Part shown: positions 43,981 through 53,700 of the stretch, in pieces
Layout: each line of letters starts with the position of its first letter
Numbering within the stretch: the first letter of the stretch is position 1
Assembly (NCBI GenBank): GCA_947259045.1
Contig: CAMYKZ010000012.1
Location: forward strand, 62,001 to 126,000
Source: an uncultured Afifella sp.
Lineage (GTDB): Bacteria; Pseudomonadota; Alphaproteobacteria; Rhizobiales; Afifellaceae
DNA: 64,000 bases
Direction of reading: 5' to 3'
Position numbers and translations under genes: made by a program
Notes under the pieces: generated by a model
The model's input: the letters and a program-made list of their open reading frames with translations, nothing else
What the model was told of the DNA's origin: nothing
Database searches by the model: none

Positions 43981-44874
43981 TCAGCGAACCCGGATATCAA
44001 GACCCAAATCAAGCACCGGAGCGGAATGGGTTATCCAGCCGGATGAAATGTAATCGACCCCGGTCGCCGCGATCGCGGCGACCGTATCCAGCGTCACCGT
44101 ACCAGAAGCCTCCAGCACCGCCATGGCGCCGCCGGTTTGCGCCTGATTGATCGCGACGGCCTGGCGCAGCATGTCGGGCGCCATATTGTCGAGCATGATG
44201 ATGTCGGGACCGGCGTTTAGCGCTTCGCGCAACTGGTCGAGCGTGTCGACTTCGACCTCGATTTTCACTGTGTGCCCGGCAAAGATCCGGGCGGATGCTA
44301 TCGCCTTGCCGACACCGCCGGCCACCGCGATGTGGTTGTCCTTGATCAGGATCGCATCATCGAGGCCAAATCGGTGATTGGAGCCGCCGCCACAGCGCAC
44401 GGCATATTTTTCCAGCGCGCGCAGACCGGGCGTCGTCTTGCGGGTGCAGGTGATCCGGGCCCGGGTACCGGATATCGCATCGGCGAAGGCGCGCGTTGCC
44501 GTTGCAATGCCGCTGAGATGGCTGAGATAGTTCAACGCAACCCGTTCCGCAGACAGGATCGCCGAAGCCGGTCCCGATATCCGCGCGACAATGGAACCCG
44601 GGGCCAGCCGGTCGCCATCAGAGGCCAGATGATCGAAGGTGACGTCGTCAGACATCAACCTGAACGCAGCCCGCGCCAGATCGAGGCCGGACAATATTCC
44701 CGGTTTACGGGTAACGATAGCTGCGTCGGCGCTCGCATCCGCCGGAATGGTCGCCATGGTCGTGATGTCGCCGGCACGGCCGAGATCTTCCAGGAGCGCA
44801 TTGCGCACGGCGTCTTCCACCATCGGTTTCGCCAGACACGCTAACGCCGGGATGTCCGGTTCCGGTCCGTTCAT
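43981..44874 (-). CDS. nadC: Nicotinate-nucleotide diphosphorylase (carboxylating)
   Basis: Quinolinate phosphoribosyltransferase, the last step of de novo nicotinate mononucleotide synthesis, 297 residues. Family motifs are [59 protein letters not shown] and IMLDNM, with lysine/arginine substrate contacts retained. The ATG (44874) overlaps the nadB stop (ATGA), giving translational coupling. Third gene of nadA-nadB-nadC. Confidence 0.97.
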   Translation of the reverse strand: MNGPEPDIPALACLAKPMVEDAVRNALLEDLGRAGDITTMATIPADASADAAIVTRKPGILSGLDLARAAFRLMSDDVTFDHLASDGDRLAPGSIVARISGPASAILSAERVALNYLSHLSGIATATRAFADAISGTRARITCTRKTTPGLRALEKYAVRCGGGSNHRFGLDDAILIKDNHIAVAGGVGKAIASARIFAGHTVKIEVEVDTLDQLREALNAGPDIIMLDNMAPDMLRQAVAINQAQTGGAMAVLEASGTVTLDTVAAIAATGVDYISSGWITHSAPVLDLGLDIRVR

Positions 44875-46499
44875 GCCGAAACGGCCACCGGCACGGCCTC
44901 AGCCGCCAGCGTCACCGGGGCTGCAGCACGGCTGATCGCTTCGGCTTCACCCGCCAGCATGTATGTGCGGCGGGCAAATGCCTCGTCGGGTTCGGGGTAA
45001 TCGTCACGTTCATGCCCGCCGCGGCTTTCCCGGCGCTCAAGCGCTGCGGCGGCAACGAAGCGGGCCGTGGTAACGACATTCTGCAATCCCGGATGGGTGG
45101 CGGCGACGGCAATTTCCTCAATCGTCGCAAGCGCCTGTGTCAGTCCGGCCTGATTGCGCACAACGCCGACATGCCGGCTCATGGTCTGCCGCAAACGCTG
45201 CATCAATTCGCTGTCCATGGCCTGATCGTCGGGCAATTCCTCAGGGCTGCGCTCCGCCCACGGGCCGATCCGGGGGATCGGCACCTGGCCGAGAACGTCG
45301 TCTGCAATGCGCGCTGCAAACACCACCGCCTCCAGCAGCGAGTTGGAGGCAAGCCGGTTGGCGCCGTGGGCGCCGGTGGATGCGGTTTCGCCGCAGGCCC
45401 ACAGCCCGTCCAGCGAGGACCGGCCGCAGGCGTCGACGTGAACCCCGCCCATATGATAATGCGCCGCCGGAGCAATCGGGATTGGCTGGTGCACCGGATC
45501 GATACCGGCCGCCTGGCAGGCGGCAAATACGGTCGGGAATTCTTCGGAAAATCTTTCGCCGATCGCTTTGCGGCAATCGAGGAACGCACCGCGGCCGGAC
45601 GTTACCGCGCGCTGAACGCCGCGGGCAACAACATCACGCGGCGCCAGTTCGCCATCGGGATGATCGGCCAGCAGAAAACGTTCGCCGGCATCGTCGATGA
45701 TCGTCGCGCCCTCGCCCCGCAAGGCTTCGGTCGCCAGCGGCGCCGGATCGCGGCCGATATTGATGGCGGTCGGATGAAACTGGACAAATTCCGGATCGGC
45801 AATCAGCGCACCGGCCCGCGCCGCCATGGCCAGGCCTTCGCCGTTGGCCTCCGGCGGGTTTGTGGTGACCGCGTAAAGATGGCCGATCCCGCCGGTTGCA
45901 AGCACCACGGCACGGGTGCGGATCCTGGCCCGTGCCGACAGGCCGCCATGCAGGTCGCGAACGACAAGACCGTCAACGGATTTTCCGGTCGCAAGCAGGC
46001 GCTCGGCGACAAACCCTTCCAGCACACGGATTGACGGCGTGGCCTGGACCGTCTTGATGAGCGCCGACATGATCGCAGCACCCGCCATGTCGCCGCGCAC
46101 GCGCACGATGCGGCGTTCCGAATGGGCCGCCTCGCGCGACAGCGTCAGCGCGCCGGCAAGATCACGGTCGAACGGCACACCATATTCAAGCAGATCGTGA
46201 ATCCGCCCGCCGGCCTCCATCGCCATCTGGCGCGCGACCTTGATGTCGACCAGGCCGGCGCCGGCAGCAATCGTATCGGCGACGTGGCTGTCGACACTGT
46301 CGCTTTCGCCGATGGCAGCGGCAATGCCGCCCTGAGCCCAGGCTGTCGACGCGCCCTCGCCGATCGGCGCGCCGGTGACGATGGTCACCGGACGCGGCGC
46401 CAGCTTGAGCGCACAGAACAGGCCGGCCAGACCGCCGCCGACAATGACGACGTCGTCAATACCGGTGCGCGAGAATGTCGGAAGCGTAACAATAGCCAT
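44871..46499 (-). CDS. nadB: L-Aspartate oxidase
   Basis: FAD enzyme converting aspartate to iminoaspartate for NAD synthesis, 542 residues. The dinucleotide-binding site is [30 protein letters not shown], the [12 protein letters not shown] segment and [22 protein letters not shown] are the family signature. An HR-type C-terminal helical domain follows. It overlaps nadC by four bases and lies 96 bases after nadA. Confidence 0.97.
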   Translation of the reverse strand: MAIVTLPTFSRTGIDDVVIVGGGLAGLFCALKLAPRPVTIVTGAPIGEGASTAWAQGGIAAAIGESDSVDSHVADTIAAGAGLVDIKVARQMAMEAGGRIHDLLEYGVPFDRDLAGALTLSREAAHSERRIVRVRGDMAGAAIMSALIKTVQATPSIRVLEGFVAERLLATGKSVDGLVVRDLHGGLSARARIRTRAVVLATGGIGHLYAVTTNPPEANGEGLAMAARAGALIADPEFVQFHPTAINIGRDPAPLATEALRGEGATIIDDAGERFLLADHPDGELAPRDVVARGVQRAVTSGRGAFLDCRKAIGERFSEEFPTVFAACQAAGIDPVHQPIPIAPAAHYHMGGVHVDACGRSSLDGLWACGETASTGAHGANRLASNSLLEAVVFAARIADDVLGQVPIPRIGPWAERSPEELPDDQAMDSELMQRLRQTMSRHVGVVRNQAGLTQALATIEEIAVAATHPGLQNVVTTARFVAAAALERRESRGGHERDDYPEPDEAFARRTYMLAGEAEAISRAAAPVTLAAEAVPVAVSA

Positions 46500-46595
46500 G
46501 ATCGGGGTCCCACCAGATTCTCATGTGACGGCACAACATTAAGCCTGTCAGACCGGAGGCAGTCCAGTCGCCGGACCGGACTAATCCCCGGAAAA

Positions 46596-47684
46596 TCAAT
46601 GTTTCAGATTGACCATCCGCTCAACCGAGCGGCGAGCCCGTTCGGCAATCAGCGGATCAATGGTGACCTCTTCGCGCATGTTGACAAGCGTGTCGAGGAT
46701 TTTCGGCAGCTGGATCCGCTTCATGTGCGGACACAGGTTACACGGTTTGACGAACTCGACCCGCGGCGTCTCGCTGGCGATATTGTCGGCCATCGAACAT
46801 TCCGTCACCAGCAGCACCTTGGGCGGATTGTGATCCTTCACCCAGTCGATGATCTTTGCCGTGGAACCGGTGAAATCGGCCTCGGCGATGACATCCTGCG
46901 GGCATTCCGGATGGGCGATGATGCGCACCGACGGATCGGCTTCCCGGTAAGCGCGCAGCTCCTCGCCGGTAAAGCGTTCATGCACCTCGCAGGCGCCGTG
47001 CCAGGCGACGATCTCAACGTCGGTCTGGGATGCGACCCACTGGGCGAGATAACGGTCGGGCAGGAACAGCACCTTGCCGACGCCGAGGCTTTCCACCACG
47101 TCGACCGCATTCGACGAGGTGCAGCAGATATCGACCTCGGCCTTCACATCCGCGGACGTGTTGACATAAGCGACGACGGGCACGCCCGGATAGGCCTCAC
47201 GCAGCCGGCGCACGTCGGCGCCGGTAATGGAGGCGGCCAGCGAACAGCCGGCTTTCATGTCCGGAATCAGAACGGTCTTGTCCGGGCACAGGAGCTTGGA
47301 GGTTTCAGCCATGAAATGGACGCCGCACTGGACAATGATCTCGGCATCGGCGCGGGCTGCCTCCTGGGCAAGCTGCAGGCTGTCGCCAACGATATCGGCA
47401 ACGCCGTGGAAAATTTCCGGTGTCTGGTAATTGTGCGCCAGAATGACCGCATTGCGCTCTTTCTTCAGCCGGTTGATGGCATGGATCGCCGGCGCGAAGA
47501 TCGGCCATTCGATCTCGGGAATGACATGGCTGACCTTGTCATAAATCGACGCGGTCGCGGCTGCCACTTCCGGCGTATAGTCAAGCGAGGGCATTTCAAG
47601 AATACCGAATTTGCGTGCTGCGGCGGAAAGATCTGAAGGTGAAACCGTTTTGTCGGCGGCATGGGGCTGGATGGACACGTTCAT
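46596..47684 (-). CDS. nadA: Quinolinate synthase A
   Basis: [4Fe-4S] enzyme condensing iminoaspartate and dihydroxyacetone phosphate to quinolinate, 362 residues. ATG 47684 with GGGAGG eight bases upstream is preferred to the frame opening at 47735, which runs through the operator. Cluster cysteines are found in [25 protein letters not shown] and [11 protein letters not shown]. Substrate contacts include AHNYQTPEI and HPECP. First gene of nadABC, controlled by the palindrome just upstream. Confidence 0.97.
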   Translation of the reverse strand: MNVSIQPHAADKTVSPSDLSAAARKFGILEMPSLDYTPEVAAATASIYDKVSHVIPEIEWPIFAPAIHAINRLKKERNAVILAHNYQTPEIFHGVADIVGDSLQLAQEAARADAEIIVQCGVHFMAETSKLLCPDKTVLIPDMKAGCSLAASITGADVRRLREAYPGVPVVAYVNTSADVKAEVDICCTSSNAVDVVESLGVGKVLFLPDRYLAQWVASQTDVEIVAWHGACEVHERFTGEELRAYREADPSVRIIAHPECPQDVIAEADFTGSTAKIIDWVKDHNPPKVLLVTECSMADNIASETPRVEFVKPCNLCPHMKRIQLPKILDTLVNMREEVTIDPLIAERARRSVERMVNLKH

Positions 47685-47700
47685 ACTGGCCTCCCTCTCT

Positions 47701-47721
47701 TTATGCTCATTTTGAGCATAA
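47701..47721. promoter_or_regulatory. Operator of nadABC (probable NadQ-type site)
   Basis: TTATGCTCA-TTT-TGAGCATAA is a 21-bp perfect palindrome 17 bases upstream of the nadA ATG, placed to block transcription or ribosome access. Alphaproteobacterial nadABC operons are known to be repressed by NadQ (a NUDIX/winged-helix protein); I infer NadQ from position and symmetry. No nadQ gene lies in the window. Confidence 0.75.
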
Positions 47722-47997
47722 CTAATGCAAAACATATGCCGGCAAACCCGGCTGATCTCTATTTAGCGATTATGCCGCCCGTTTTCAAGGGCGGACCGCA
47801 GCAATTCGGGCCGTCTGATGCAGCCGCATACTAAGCAGCCGACTACTTGCCAGAATTGATGGCCGTCAAAAACCAGGCAAAAATACCGATCGTGGCTTTT
47901 CTGGCGTGTCTGGTCCTATGTCGGCTCCGCGGACTTTCCCGCCGTTTAGGTTTGATGCTATTGGACTTCCCAAACGAGTTTCCTAAAGGAGTTTGAT
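47722..47997. other. Intergenic region nadA–GFA gene
   Basis: The 276 bp upstream of the nad operator to the GFA start hold no gene or repeat that I can support. The part beyond about 47,820 has a lower GC content and continues into the GFA gene. Confidence 0.3.
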
Positions 47998-48396
47998 ATG
48001 CACGGTCGTTGCCTTTGCGGTCTAATCAAATTCGAAGTAGATGAGCCGGTGCAAGCGTGTGTCAACTGTCATTGTGAAAGCTGCAGAAGGCAATGCTCGG
48101 CACCTATGACAACTTACATCGGGGTGCCAGACAGCCAGTGGCGATGGACGACCGAAGTGCCCAGAGTTTTTCAATCTTCTCCTGGTGTTGAAAGAACTTT
48201 TTGTGGAAACTGCGGTACGCCACTCTCGTTCCGGTCAGAAAGAATGTCGGGTGTAATGCATCTGTATGTTGCGTCGTTGGACGATCCCGAAAAGTTTGAA
48301 CCTACTCTCCATGTTTCGCACGAAGAAAAACTCTCTTGGTTGAAACTCAATGATGGTTTGCCGACTAGCGTTGGGCCAGACTACACTAAGGTCTAA
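47998..48396 (+). CDS. GFA/CENP-V family zinc protein
   Basis: Protein of 132 residues of the glutathione-dependent formaldehyde-activating family. Zinc-binding cysteines are visible as GRCLCGLIKFEV, CVNCHCESCRR and FCGNCGTPLSF. The family includes Gfa but also many proteins of unknown substrate; nothing nearby supports formaldehyde metabolism. ATG 47998 with AAAGGAG. The codon usage is more AT-rich (about 50 % GC by eye) than its neighbours, which points to recent transfer. Confidence 0.9.
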   Translation: MHGRCLCGLIKFEVDEPVQACVNCHCESCRRQCSAPMTTYIGVPDSQWRWTTEVPRVFQSSPGVERTFCGNCGTPLSFRSERMSGVMHLYVASLDDPEKFEPTLHVSHEEKLSWLKLNDGLPTSVGPDYTKV

Positions 48397-48474
48397 CTAG
48401 CGCAATTCAAAGACAAAGTTCCTTATGGTCATCAACGCATTGGGCTCTAAGTTGACATTCGTCCACATAAGAAA

Positions 48475-48502
48475 GAGACCCGCCTCAACAAAGACGGGCT
48501 CC
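48475..48502 (-). terminator. Intrinsic terminator of the racemase-like gene
   Basis: On the minus strand GAGCCCG pairs with CGGGTCTC (one bulge) around a short loop and is followed by TTTCTT. It is 137 bases downstream of the racemase-like gene stop. The remaining part of 48397–48638 holds no supported gene. Confidence 0.65.
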
Positions 48503-48638
48503 TTCGGTATCAGTGCCAAATCAGCAAACGATCTTTTATGATTCCTGCGGTAGATCCGCACGTCCCGCCGCGTCTGCATGCGAAACTTCATTGCGGCCTG
48601 ATCAATGTCGCGACAGTCGGCAAAACGACCCGTATGTC

Positions 48639-49334
48639 TCAACCGTCAGACACCGCGCGACGCAACGCCGCCCGGGCCAGCAACCGGGTGGAATCAAGTG
48701 TCGGAAGCGCAGAATTCGTATCGTCGATGATCAGCGGGATCTCGGTACATCCAAGGATGACGGCATCGCATCCGGCCTGCTTCATATGCGCGATGGTGCG
48801 TTGAAAACAGGCAACCCCGTCCGGCGTGAAAATACCATTGACCAGTTCATCCATGATAATGCGATTGATTTCGACGCACTCCGCTGGGTCGGGACGCTCA
48901 AGGCCCAGGCCATGGGCCGCCAGCATTTGCGGGTAGACATCGCTGTCGACCAGCCACTTTGTTCCCGTCAGCGCAAGGCGCTGATATCCGCGGTTCACTG
49001 CCTCCAAAGCGACGATTTCCGCAATGTGAAGCCAGGGCAGCGGCGAGCGCGGCGCGACGTAATCAAACGCCTGATGGATCGTATTGTCGGGGCAGATCAG
49101 GAAATCCGCCCCCGCCCTTGCCAGCCTGTCGGCCGACGCCAGCATCAGATCGCCGACGCCGGTCATGTCGCCGCGCTCCAGACAGGCGACATAACCGGCC
49201 AGCGAAGGCGTATGCATCGACACTTCCGGGTGCGCGTGGGTCCCGAGCAAAGCGGCTCCGTCGGCACAGATGGTGCGGTAACAAAGCGATGCGCCCTCTG
49301 CCGAACAGCCGACAATTCCGATATGTTGCGTCAT
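48639..49334 (-). CDS. Aspartate/glutamate racemase family protein
   Basis: Two-domain cofactor-free racemase fold, 231 residues, ATG 49334 (a TTG at 49340 is less likely). The second catalytic cysteine is present in ILGCTEIPLI. At the first catalytic position, where racemases usually have CNT, this protein reads CPDNTIHQ, so Asp replaces Cys, as in other one-cysteine members. It may therefore be a hydantoin-racemase/decarboxylase- or isomerase-like enzyme rather than an aspartate racemase. The 2-keto-4-pentenoate hydratase-like gene lies 59 bases upstream on the same strand. Confidence 0.85.
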   Translation of the reverse strand: MTQHIGIVGCSAEGASLCYRTICADGAALLGTHAHPEVSMHTPSLAGYVACLERGDMTGVGDLMLASADRLARAGADFLICPDNTIHQAFDYVAPRSPLPWLHIAEIVALEAVNRGYQRLALTGTKWLVDSDVYPQMLAAHGLGLERPDPAECVEINRIIMDELVNGIFTPDGVACFQRTIAHMKQAGCDAVILGCTEIPLIIDDTNSALPTLDSTRLLARAALRRAVSDG

Positions 49335-49393
49335 GTTCAAAGTCCCGGATTTGAAGCGTTGAGATTAACGCCTCAAATCAGCAGGCGCACGGA

Positions 49394-50176
49394 TCAAAGC
49401 CCTGGATCGACATCGCCGAACGTCAGCGAAACCTGGCCGAACGGCCCGAAATCGCCGGTGATCTTCGCGCCGGGTTCCGGCTTGATCACGCCAAGCGCCG
49501 TGCCCGTCGTGATGATGTCGCCGGCTTCCATTTTCTTGCCGCGCGCGGCAAGCGCTTCGGCAAGCCATAACATGGCATTCAACGGATGGCCCATGACAGC
49601 GGCGCCCGTGCCCTCGTTGGTGACGGTGCCGTTGGATGCCCCTTTGACCAAAGCGGCGGCCAGATCGGCATTCTGCCAGTCGGCAATCTCCGCCCCCATG
49701 ACAAAGGCGGCATGGGCGCCGTAGTCGGCAATGATGCCGGGAAATTTCGGCAACCCTTCGCCTGAGGTGCGCCGGCCAACGACCTCAAGCGCAATATAAC
49801 AGCCGCCGATCGCCTCGATCAGGGCCTCGCGGCTGATGTCGGCGCCCTTCACCGGATAATCATGCGCCATCTCAAATGCGAACTCGCATTCCACGCCGCG
49901 GAAATGGTCTTTCCAGGGAATTGTCTCGCCGTCGTCGTACCGGTCGATATCCACCATCACGCCGAAAAACGGCTCCGTCGCGCCGAGCATCTGCTGCGCC
50001 TGTTCGCTGGTGGCGCCGATCTTGAAACCGAACGGCGTGCCGCCATATGCCAGATTGGCGGCGTCCTGCACGCCTTCGGCTGCTTCCGTATCCAGCACCA
50101 GGATCATGTTGACGACCGCATTGGTGCCTTCCTGCCGGGCCTGGGCCAGCCGGTGTCCGAAATCTTCATGGATCAT
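49394..50176 (-). CDS. 2-Keto-4-pentenoate hydratase/fumarylacetoacetase-fold protein
   Basis: Protein of 260 residues of the MhpD/FAH family. Typical are AYGGTPFGFKIGATSEQAQ, CEFAFEMAHDYP (metal-binding Glu pair), and TGTALGVIKPEPG. Metal-binding residues appear intact. It is usually part of catechol meta-cleavage or related catabolic pathways, but no other such genes are present. ATG 50176 with GCGGAG. It is probably in operon with the racemase-like gene and divergent from the broken MFS gene. Confidence 0.85.
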   Translation of the reverse strand: MIHEDFGHRLAQARQEGTNAVVNMILVLDTEAAEGVQDAANLAYGGTPFGFKIGATSEQAQQMLGATEPFFGVMVDIDRYDDGETIPWKDHFRGVECEFAFEMAHDYPVKGADISREALIEAIGGCYIALEVVGRRTSGEGLPKFPGIIADYGAHAAFVMGAEIADWQNADLAAALVKGASNGTVTNEGTGAAVMGHPLNAMLWLAEALAARGKKMEAGDIITTGTALGVIKPEPGAKITGDFGPFGQVSLTFGDVDPGL

Positions 50177-50272
50177 GGTCTGCTCCGCTTCAGTTCATTT
50201 GATCCGGCAGGTCAATACTTTTCGTTTCAATTGGCCGCGCCGCACAGCTAGGTTGTCCGCTTGAGAAACGTC

Positions 50273-51500
50273 ATGACAGATCGGGCAGAAAATTCAATGG
50301 CTGGCAATCCGACAATGAACAGGCAGCAGGGCAATATTGATGCCGGCGCCAGCCTTCCCTGGCTGATCATCATTGCCGGCTGTTGCGTGGCGTTTCTGAC
50401 CTTCGGTCCGCGCTCAGCCATGGGCTTCTTTCAACTGCCGATGCTGGAAGAGCGCGGCTGGGACCGCACGACCTTCGGGCTTGCCATGGCGCTGCAGAAC
50501 CTGATGTGGGGCGCCGGCCAGCCGATCTTCGGCGCCATTGCCGACCGGATCGGCTCCGGCCGCGTTCTGATCCTGAGTTTCGTGCTTTACGCCTCCGGCC
50601 TGGTGATGATGGCCTGGGCGCCGACACCATTCTGGCTGCATATGGGCGGCGGGGTCCTGGTCGGCCTCGGCGTCGCCTCCGGCTCGTTCGGCATCGTCAT
50701 GGCGGCGCTTGCCAGGCGTGTGCCGGCACAAAAGCGCTCGCTGGTCTTCGGCATGGCTCGGCCTGATCGATGCCGTCGGCTGGTCGGATGCGCTTGTCGG
50801 CCTGGCGGTGATCATGGCACTGATCCCGGTTGCCGCCGTCGCCCTGCGCGGACGGCCGCAATCTGCCGCCGAAGCCAACGCCGTGGAACAGACGATGGGC
50901 GAGGCCCTGCGCCAGGCGTTCGGCCATCAGAGCTATTTGCTGCTGACGGCAGGGTTCTTTGTCTGCGGCTTTCAGGTGGCCTTCATCACCGCGCATTTTC
51001 CCGCCTATATTTCCGATCTCGGCATCGATCCCTGGTGGGCGGCGGTAGCACTGGCGATGATCGGCCTGTTCAATATTGTCGGCTCGCTGGCCTCCGGCTT
51101 TCTCGGCCAGACGAAATCCAAACCGATGATGCTGGTGTGGATCTATATCGGCCGCTCTGTCGCGGTGACAATCTTCCTGCTGACACCGGCAAGCCCGGCC
51201 AGCGTCGTTACCTTCTCCATCGTCATGGGCCTGCTGTGGCTGTCGACGGTCCCGCCGACAAACGCGCTGGTCGCCGTCATGTTCGGTACCCGCTATCTCG
51301 GCATGCTCGGCGGCATCGTGTTCCTTTCCCACCAGGTCGGTTCCTTCCTCGGTGTCTGGCTGGGCGGTTATTTCTACGATATCTACGGCACCTACGATCC
51401 GGTCTGGTGGCTCGGCGTGGCCCTCGGCATCTTTGCCGCATTCGTCCACTGGCCGATCCGCGAAGAACCGGCGCCGGCGGTCAGTCCTGCGGTCGCATAA
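50273..51500 (+). pseudogene. MFS transporter, disrupted by an internal deletion and frameshift
   Basis: Residues from ATG 50273 read as the first half of an MCT/OxlT-like MFS permease (helices 1–4, GAIADRIGSGRVLIL, ALARRVPAQKRSLVFGMA) until about 50,756, after which the frame gives non-MFS sequence to 51574. The second half (GLIDAVGWSDALVGLAVIMAL onward to PAVSPAVA at 51500) continues in the frame of 50709. About 15–17 residues, roughly helix 5 (usually TAGGSFGQ…PLGQ), are missing at the junction. The loss is 3n+2 bases, so the product is not functional unless the sequence itself has an error. Confidence 0.85.
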
Positions 51501-51613
51501 ACCGGCCCGCAACAGATCAAACACCAAAGTGCGGGACCGAAAGGTCTTGCCCTTTGGCCGGCAATTCCCCATGAACGCTCAAATGTTTCACCTGTTCGAA
51601 ATCTGAGAGTTTC

Positions 51614-52615
51614 ATGGCCCAGGATCAGACCTTCAAAGCGCTGCTCGTCTCGCGCGACGAGGCGAAAAACCAGTCCGTCAATATGGTCGACATGGCCGTC
51701 GACGATCTGATGGACGGCGACACTTTGGTGCGCGTCACCCATTCCACCGTCAATTACAAGGACGGCCTGGCGATTACCGGCAAGGGCAGTATCATCCGCC
51801 AGTGGCCGCTGATCCCCGGCGTCGACATGGCCGGCGAAGTGGTCGCCACAAGCCACGCCGATTTCAAGCCCGGCGATCCGGTGGTGCTGAACGGCTGGCG
51901 CGTCGGCGAAAGCCATCACGGCGCATATGCCCAGATGGCCCGGGTCAACGGCGACTGGCTGGTGCACCGGCCGAAAGGCTTTTCGGCGGCAGACACGATG
52001 GCCATCGGCACTGCCGGCCTGACCTCGATGCTGAGTGTCATGGCGCTTGAAGATCATGGCATAAGCCCGGATCGCGGCAAGATAATCGTCACCGGGGCGG
52101 CCGGCGGCGTCGGCTCCACCGCAATCGCCATTCTGGGCAAACTCGGGTATCACGTCATCGCTTCCACAGGCCGTGTGTCAGAAGCAGATTATCTCAGGAA
52201 CCTGGGTGCTGCGGAGATCATCGACCGCAACGAACTGAGCCAACCCTCGGACCGGCCGCTGCAATCGCGCCGCTGGGCCGGCGGTATCGACGCCGTTGGA
52301 TCGCATACGCTGGCAAATCTGCTGGCAATGACCGATGACCGCGGCACGATTGCCGCCTGCGGCCTTGTCGGCGGCATGGATCTGCCGACGACGGTGGCGC
52401 CGTTCATCCTGCGCGGCGTGACCCTGGTCGGCATTGAATCGGTCATGACGCCGAAGCCGGACCGGATCAAGGCCTGGAGCCGGCTTGAACGCGATCTCGA
52501 TCTGAAGAAACTGCACGGCATGGTCACGACGATCGGCTTTGACAGCCTGCCGGAAACGGCAGAACGGATCGTCGCCGGCCAGGTGCGCGGCCGCGTGGTG
52601 GTTGAAATCGGCTGA
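51614..52615 (+). CDS. acuI: Quinone oxidoreductase-type reductase, AcuI/YhdH family
   Basis: MDR-superfamily NADPH-dependent reductase of 333 residues, probably acrylyl-CoA reductase. YhdH/AcuI signatures: THSTVNYKDGLAITGKG, PGVDMAGEVV, NGWRVGESHHGAYA, the dinucleotide loop TGAAGGVGSTAIA and SVMTPKPDRI…W. No zinc ligands, as expected. ATG 51614 follows GAGAG. AcuI detoxifies acrylyl-CoA from DMSP or 3-hydroxypropionate; the nearest related gene is the acyl-CoA ligase at 4.1–5.8 kb, which is not linked. Confidence 0.88.
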   Translation: MAQDQTFKALLVSRDEAKNQSVNMVDMAVDDLMDGDTLVRVTHSTVNYKDGLAITGKGSIIRQWPLIPGVDMAGEVVATSHADFKPGDPVVLNGWRVGESHHGAYAQMARVNGDWLVHRPKGFSAADTMAIGTAGLTSMLSVMALEDHGISPDRGKIIVTGAAGGVGSTAIAILGKLGYHVIASTGRVSEADYLRNLGAAEIIDRNELSQPSDRPLQSRRWAGGIDAVGSHTLANLLAMTDDRGTIAACGLVGGMDLPTTVAPFILRGVTLVGIESVMTPKPDRIKAWSRLERDLDLKKLHGMVTTIGFDSLPETAERIVAGQVRGRVVVEIG

Positions 52616-52657
52616 GTGCTCCTTATTGCTTTGCAATGCCAATCAGGGCAATGACGA

Positions 52658-53371
52658 TCAGGCGGCCTTCTTTTCCGCCTCTTCCGACAGCGCTGTGATC
52701 ATCAGCGCAGCGACCTTGTCGGAGGATGCCGGATTCTGCCCTGTGACAAGACGGCCATCGCGCACGGCATGTGGCTGGAACGGGTTCGAACTCGCCTCAA
52801 ACTGCGCCCCGAGATCGCGAAGCCGGCTTTCCAGAAGATAGGGAACCACGTCGGTCAGGCCCGCAACCTCTTCCTCTTCATCTGTGAAGCTGTTGACCTT
52901 CCGGCCGCGAACAAGCGGTTCGCCATTTGACAATGTTGCGCCCGCAAGGCCAGCCGGACCATGGCAAACCGATCCAACGATTGCGCCGTTTTCAAAGGCC
53001 GATGCAACCACTTCGCCAAGCCGTTCGCTTTGTGCGAAATCCCACATCGTGCCGTGACCGCCCGGCAGATACAACGCGACGTAATCGGCCGGATCAACAT
53101 TGGTAATCTTCTTGCTGTTGTGCAGCGCCGACATGGCGCTTTCACTGTCCATGAAGCGCTGCACCGCATCCGGCCGGTCATCAGCAGAATCGGAACTCGG
53201 ATCAGCAGGCGGTTCACCACCCTGAATGCTGGCGATATCGATCTGGTATCCCGCATCCTGTAACGCCCAGTAGGGCGCGGCCAGCTCTTCCCAGAAAAAT
53301 CCGGTCGGCTCACCGGTGTCTCCCATTGTTCCGTGCGATGTAACGATGATGAGAACTTTACCGTTGTTCAT
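52658..53371 (-). CDS. DJ-1/PfpI family protein (Hsp31-like)
   Basis: Class I glutamine-amidotransferase-like fold, 237 residues. The nucleophile elbow is GSVCHGPAGL with C136 and H137, and the EPTGFFWEE segment supplies the conserved glutamate. A longer insert (residues 50–85) and C-terminal helix make it Hsp31/glyoxalase III-like, so a methylglyoxal/deglycation role is plausible but unproven. ATG 53371. It is convergent with the AcuI-type gene and divergent from the dehydrogenase at 53701; the 329-bp gap between them holds nothing recognised. Confidence 0.9.
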   Translation of the reverse strand: MNNGKVLIIVTSHGTMGDTGEPTGFFWEELAAPYWALQDAGYQIDIASIQGGEPPADPSSDSADDRPDAVQRFMDSESAMSALHNSKKITNVDPADYVALYLPGGHGTMWDFAQSERLGEVVASAFENGAIVGSVCHGPAGLAGATLSNGEPLVRGRKVNSFTDEEEEVAGLTDVVPYLLESRLRDLGAQFEASSNPFQPHAVRDGRLVTGQNPASSDKVAALMITALSEEAEKKAA

Positions 53372-53700
53372 GATCCGGTCTCCTTTTTCACGGGGTGTCG
53401 GCGCGCATCCGTCTGCGTGCAGCTATTCCGGCCGCCTGGCGGCTCCATCCGGGTTCAAACAGATTGCCGCGTGCAATTTTATCCGTCTTCAGAAACTAAC
53501 GCGGCATCCCTCCAATCGTTCCTGCCCGCATTCGGAAAGTTTAACGGCTTGCCTGGAAAAGCGGGCGAAGGATGCAGGCCGACCTGTACGCATTTGCAAG
53601 GCTGCGATTGCGGTTGCTCAAAGTCGCGGGTATGACATGCAACCTCTTTGTGGACGGGATGAGATGCCCCCACGATCAAGCAACGTTCAGGCAGACCCCA

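Noticed and set aside
48397-48642. 81-codon ORF on the minus strand after the GFA gene
   Set aside because: It runs through the racemase-like gene's terminator and shows no recognisable protein features or ribosome binding site.
50273-51500. Programmed frameshift in the MFS gene
   Set aside because: No slippery sequence or downstream structure was seen, and about 16 residues of helix 5 are missing, which a frameshift alone would not explain.
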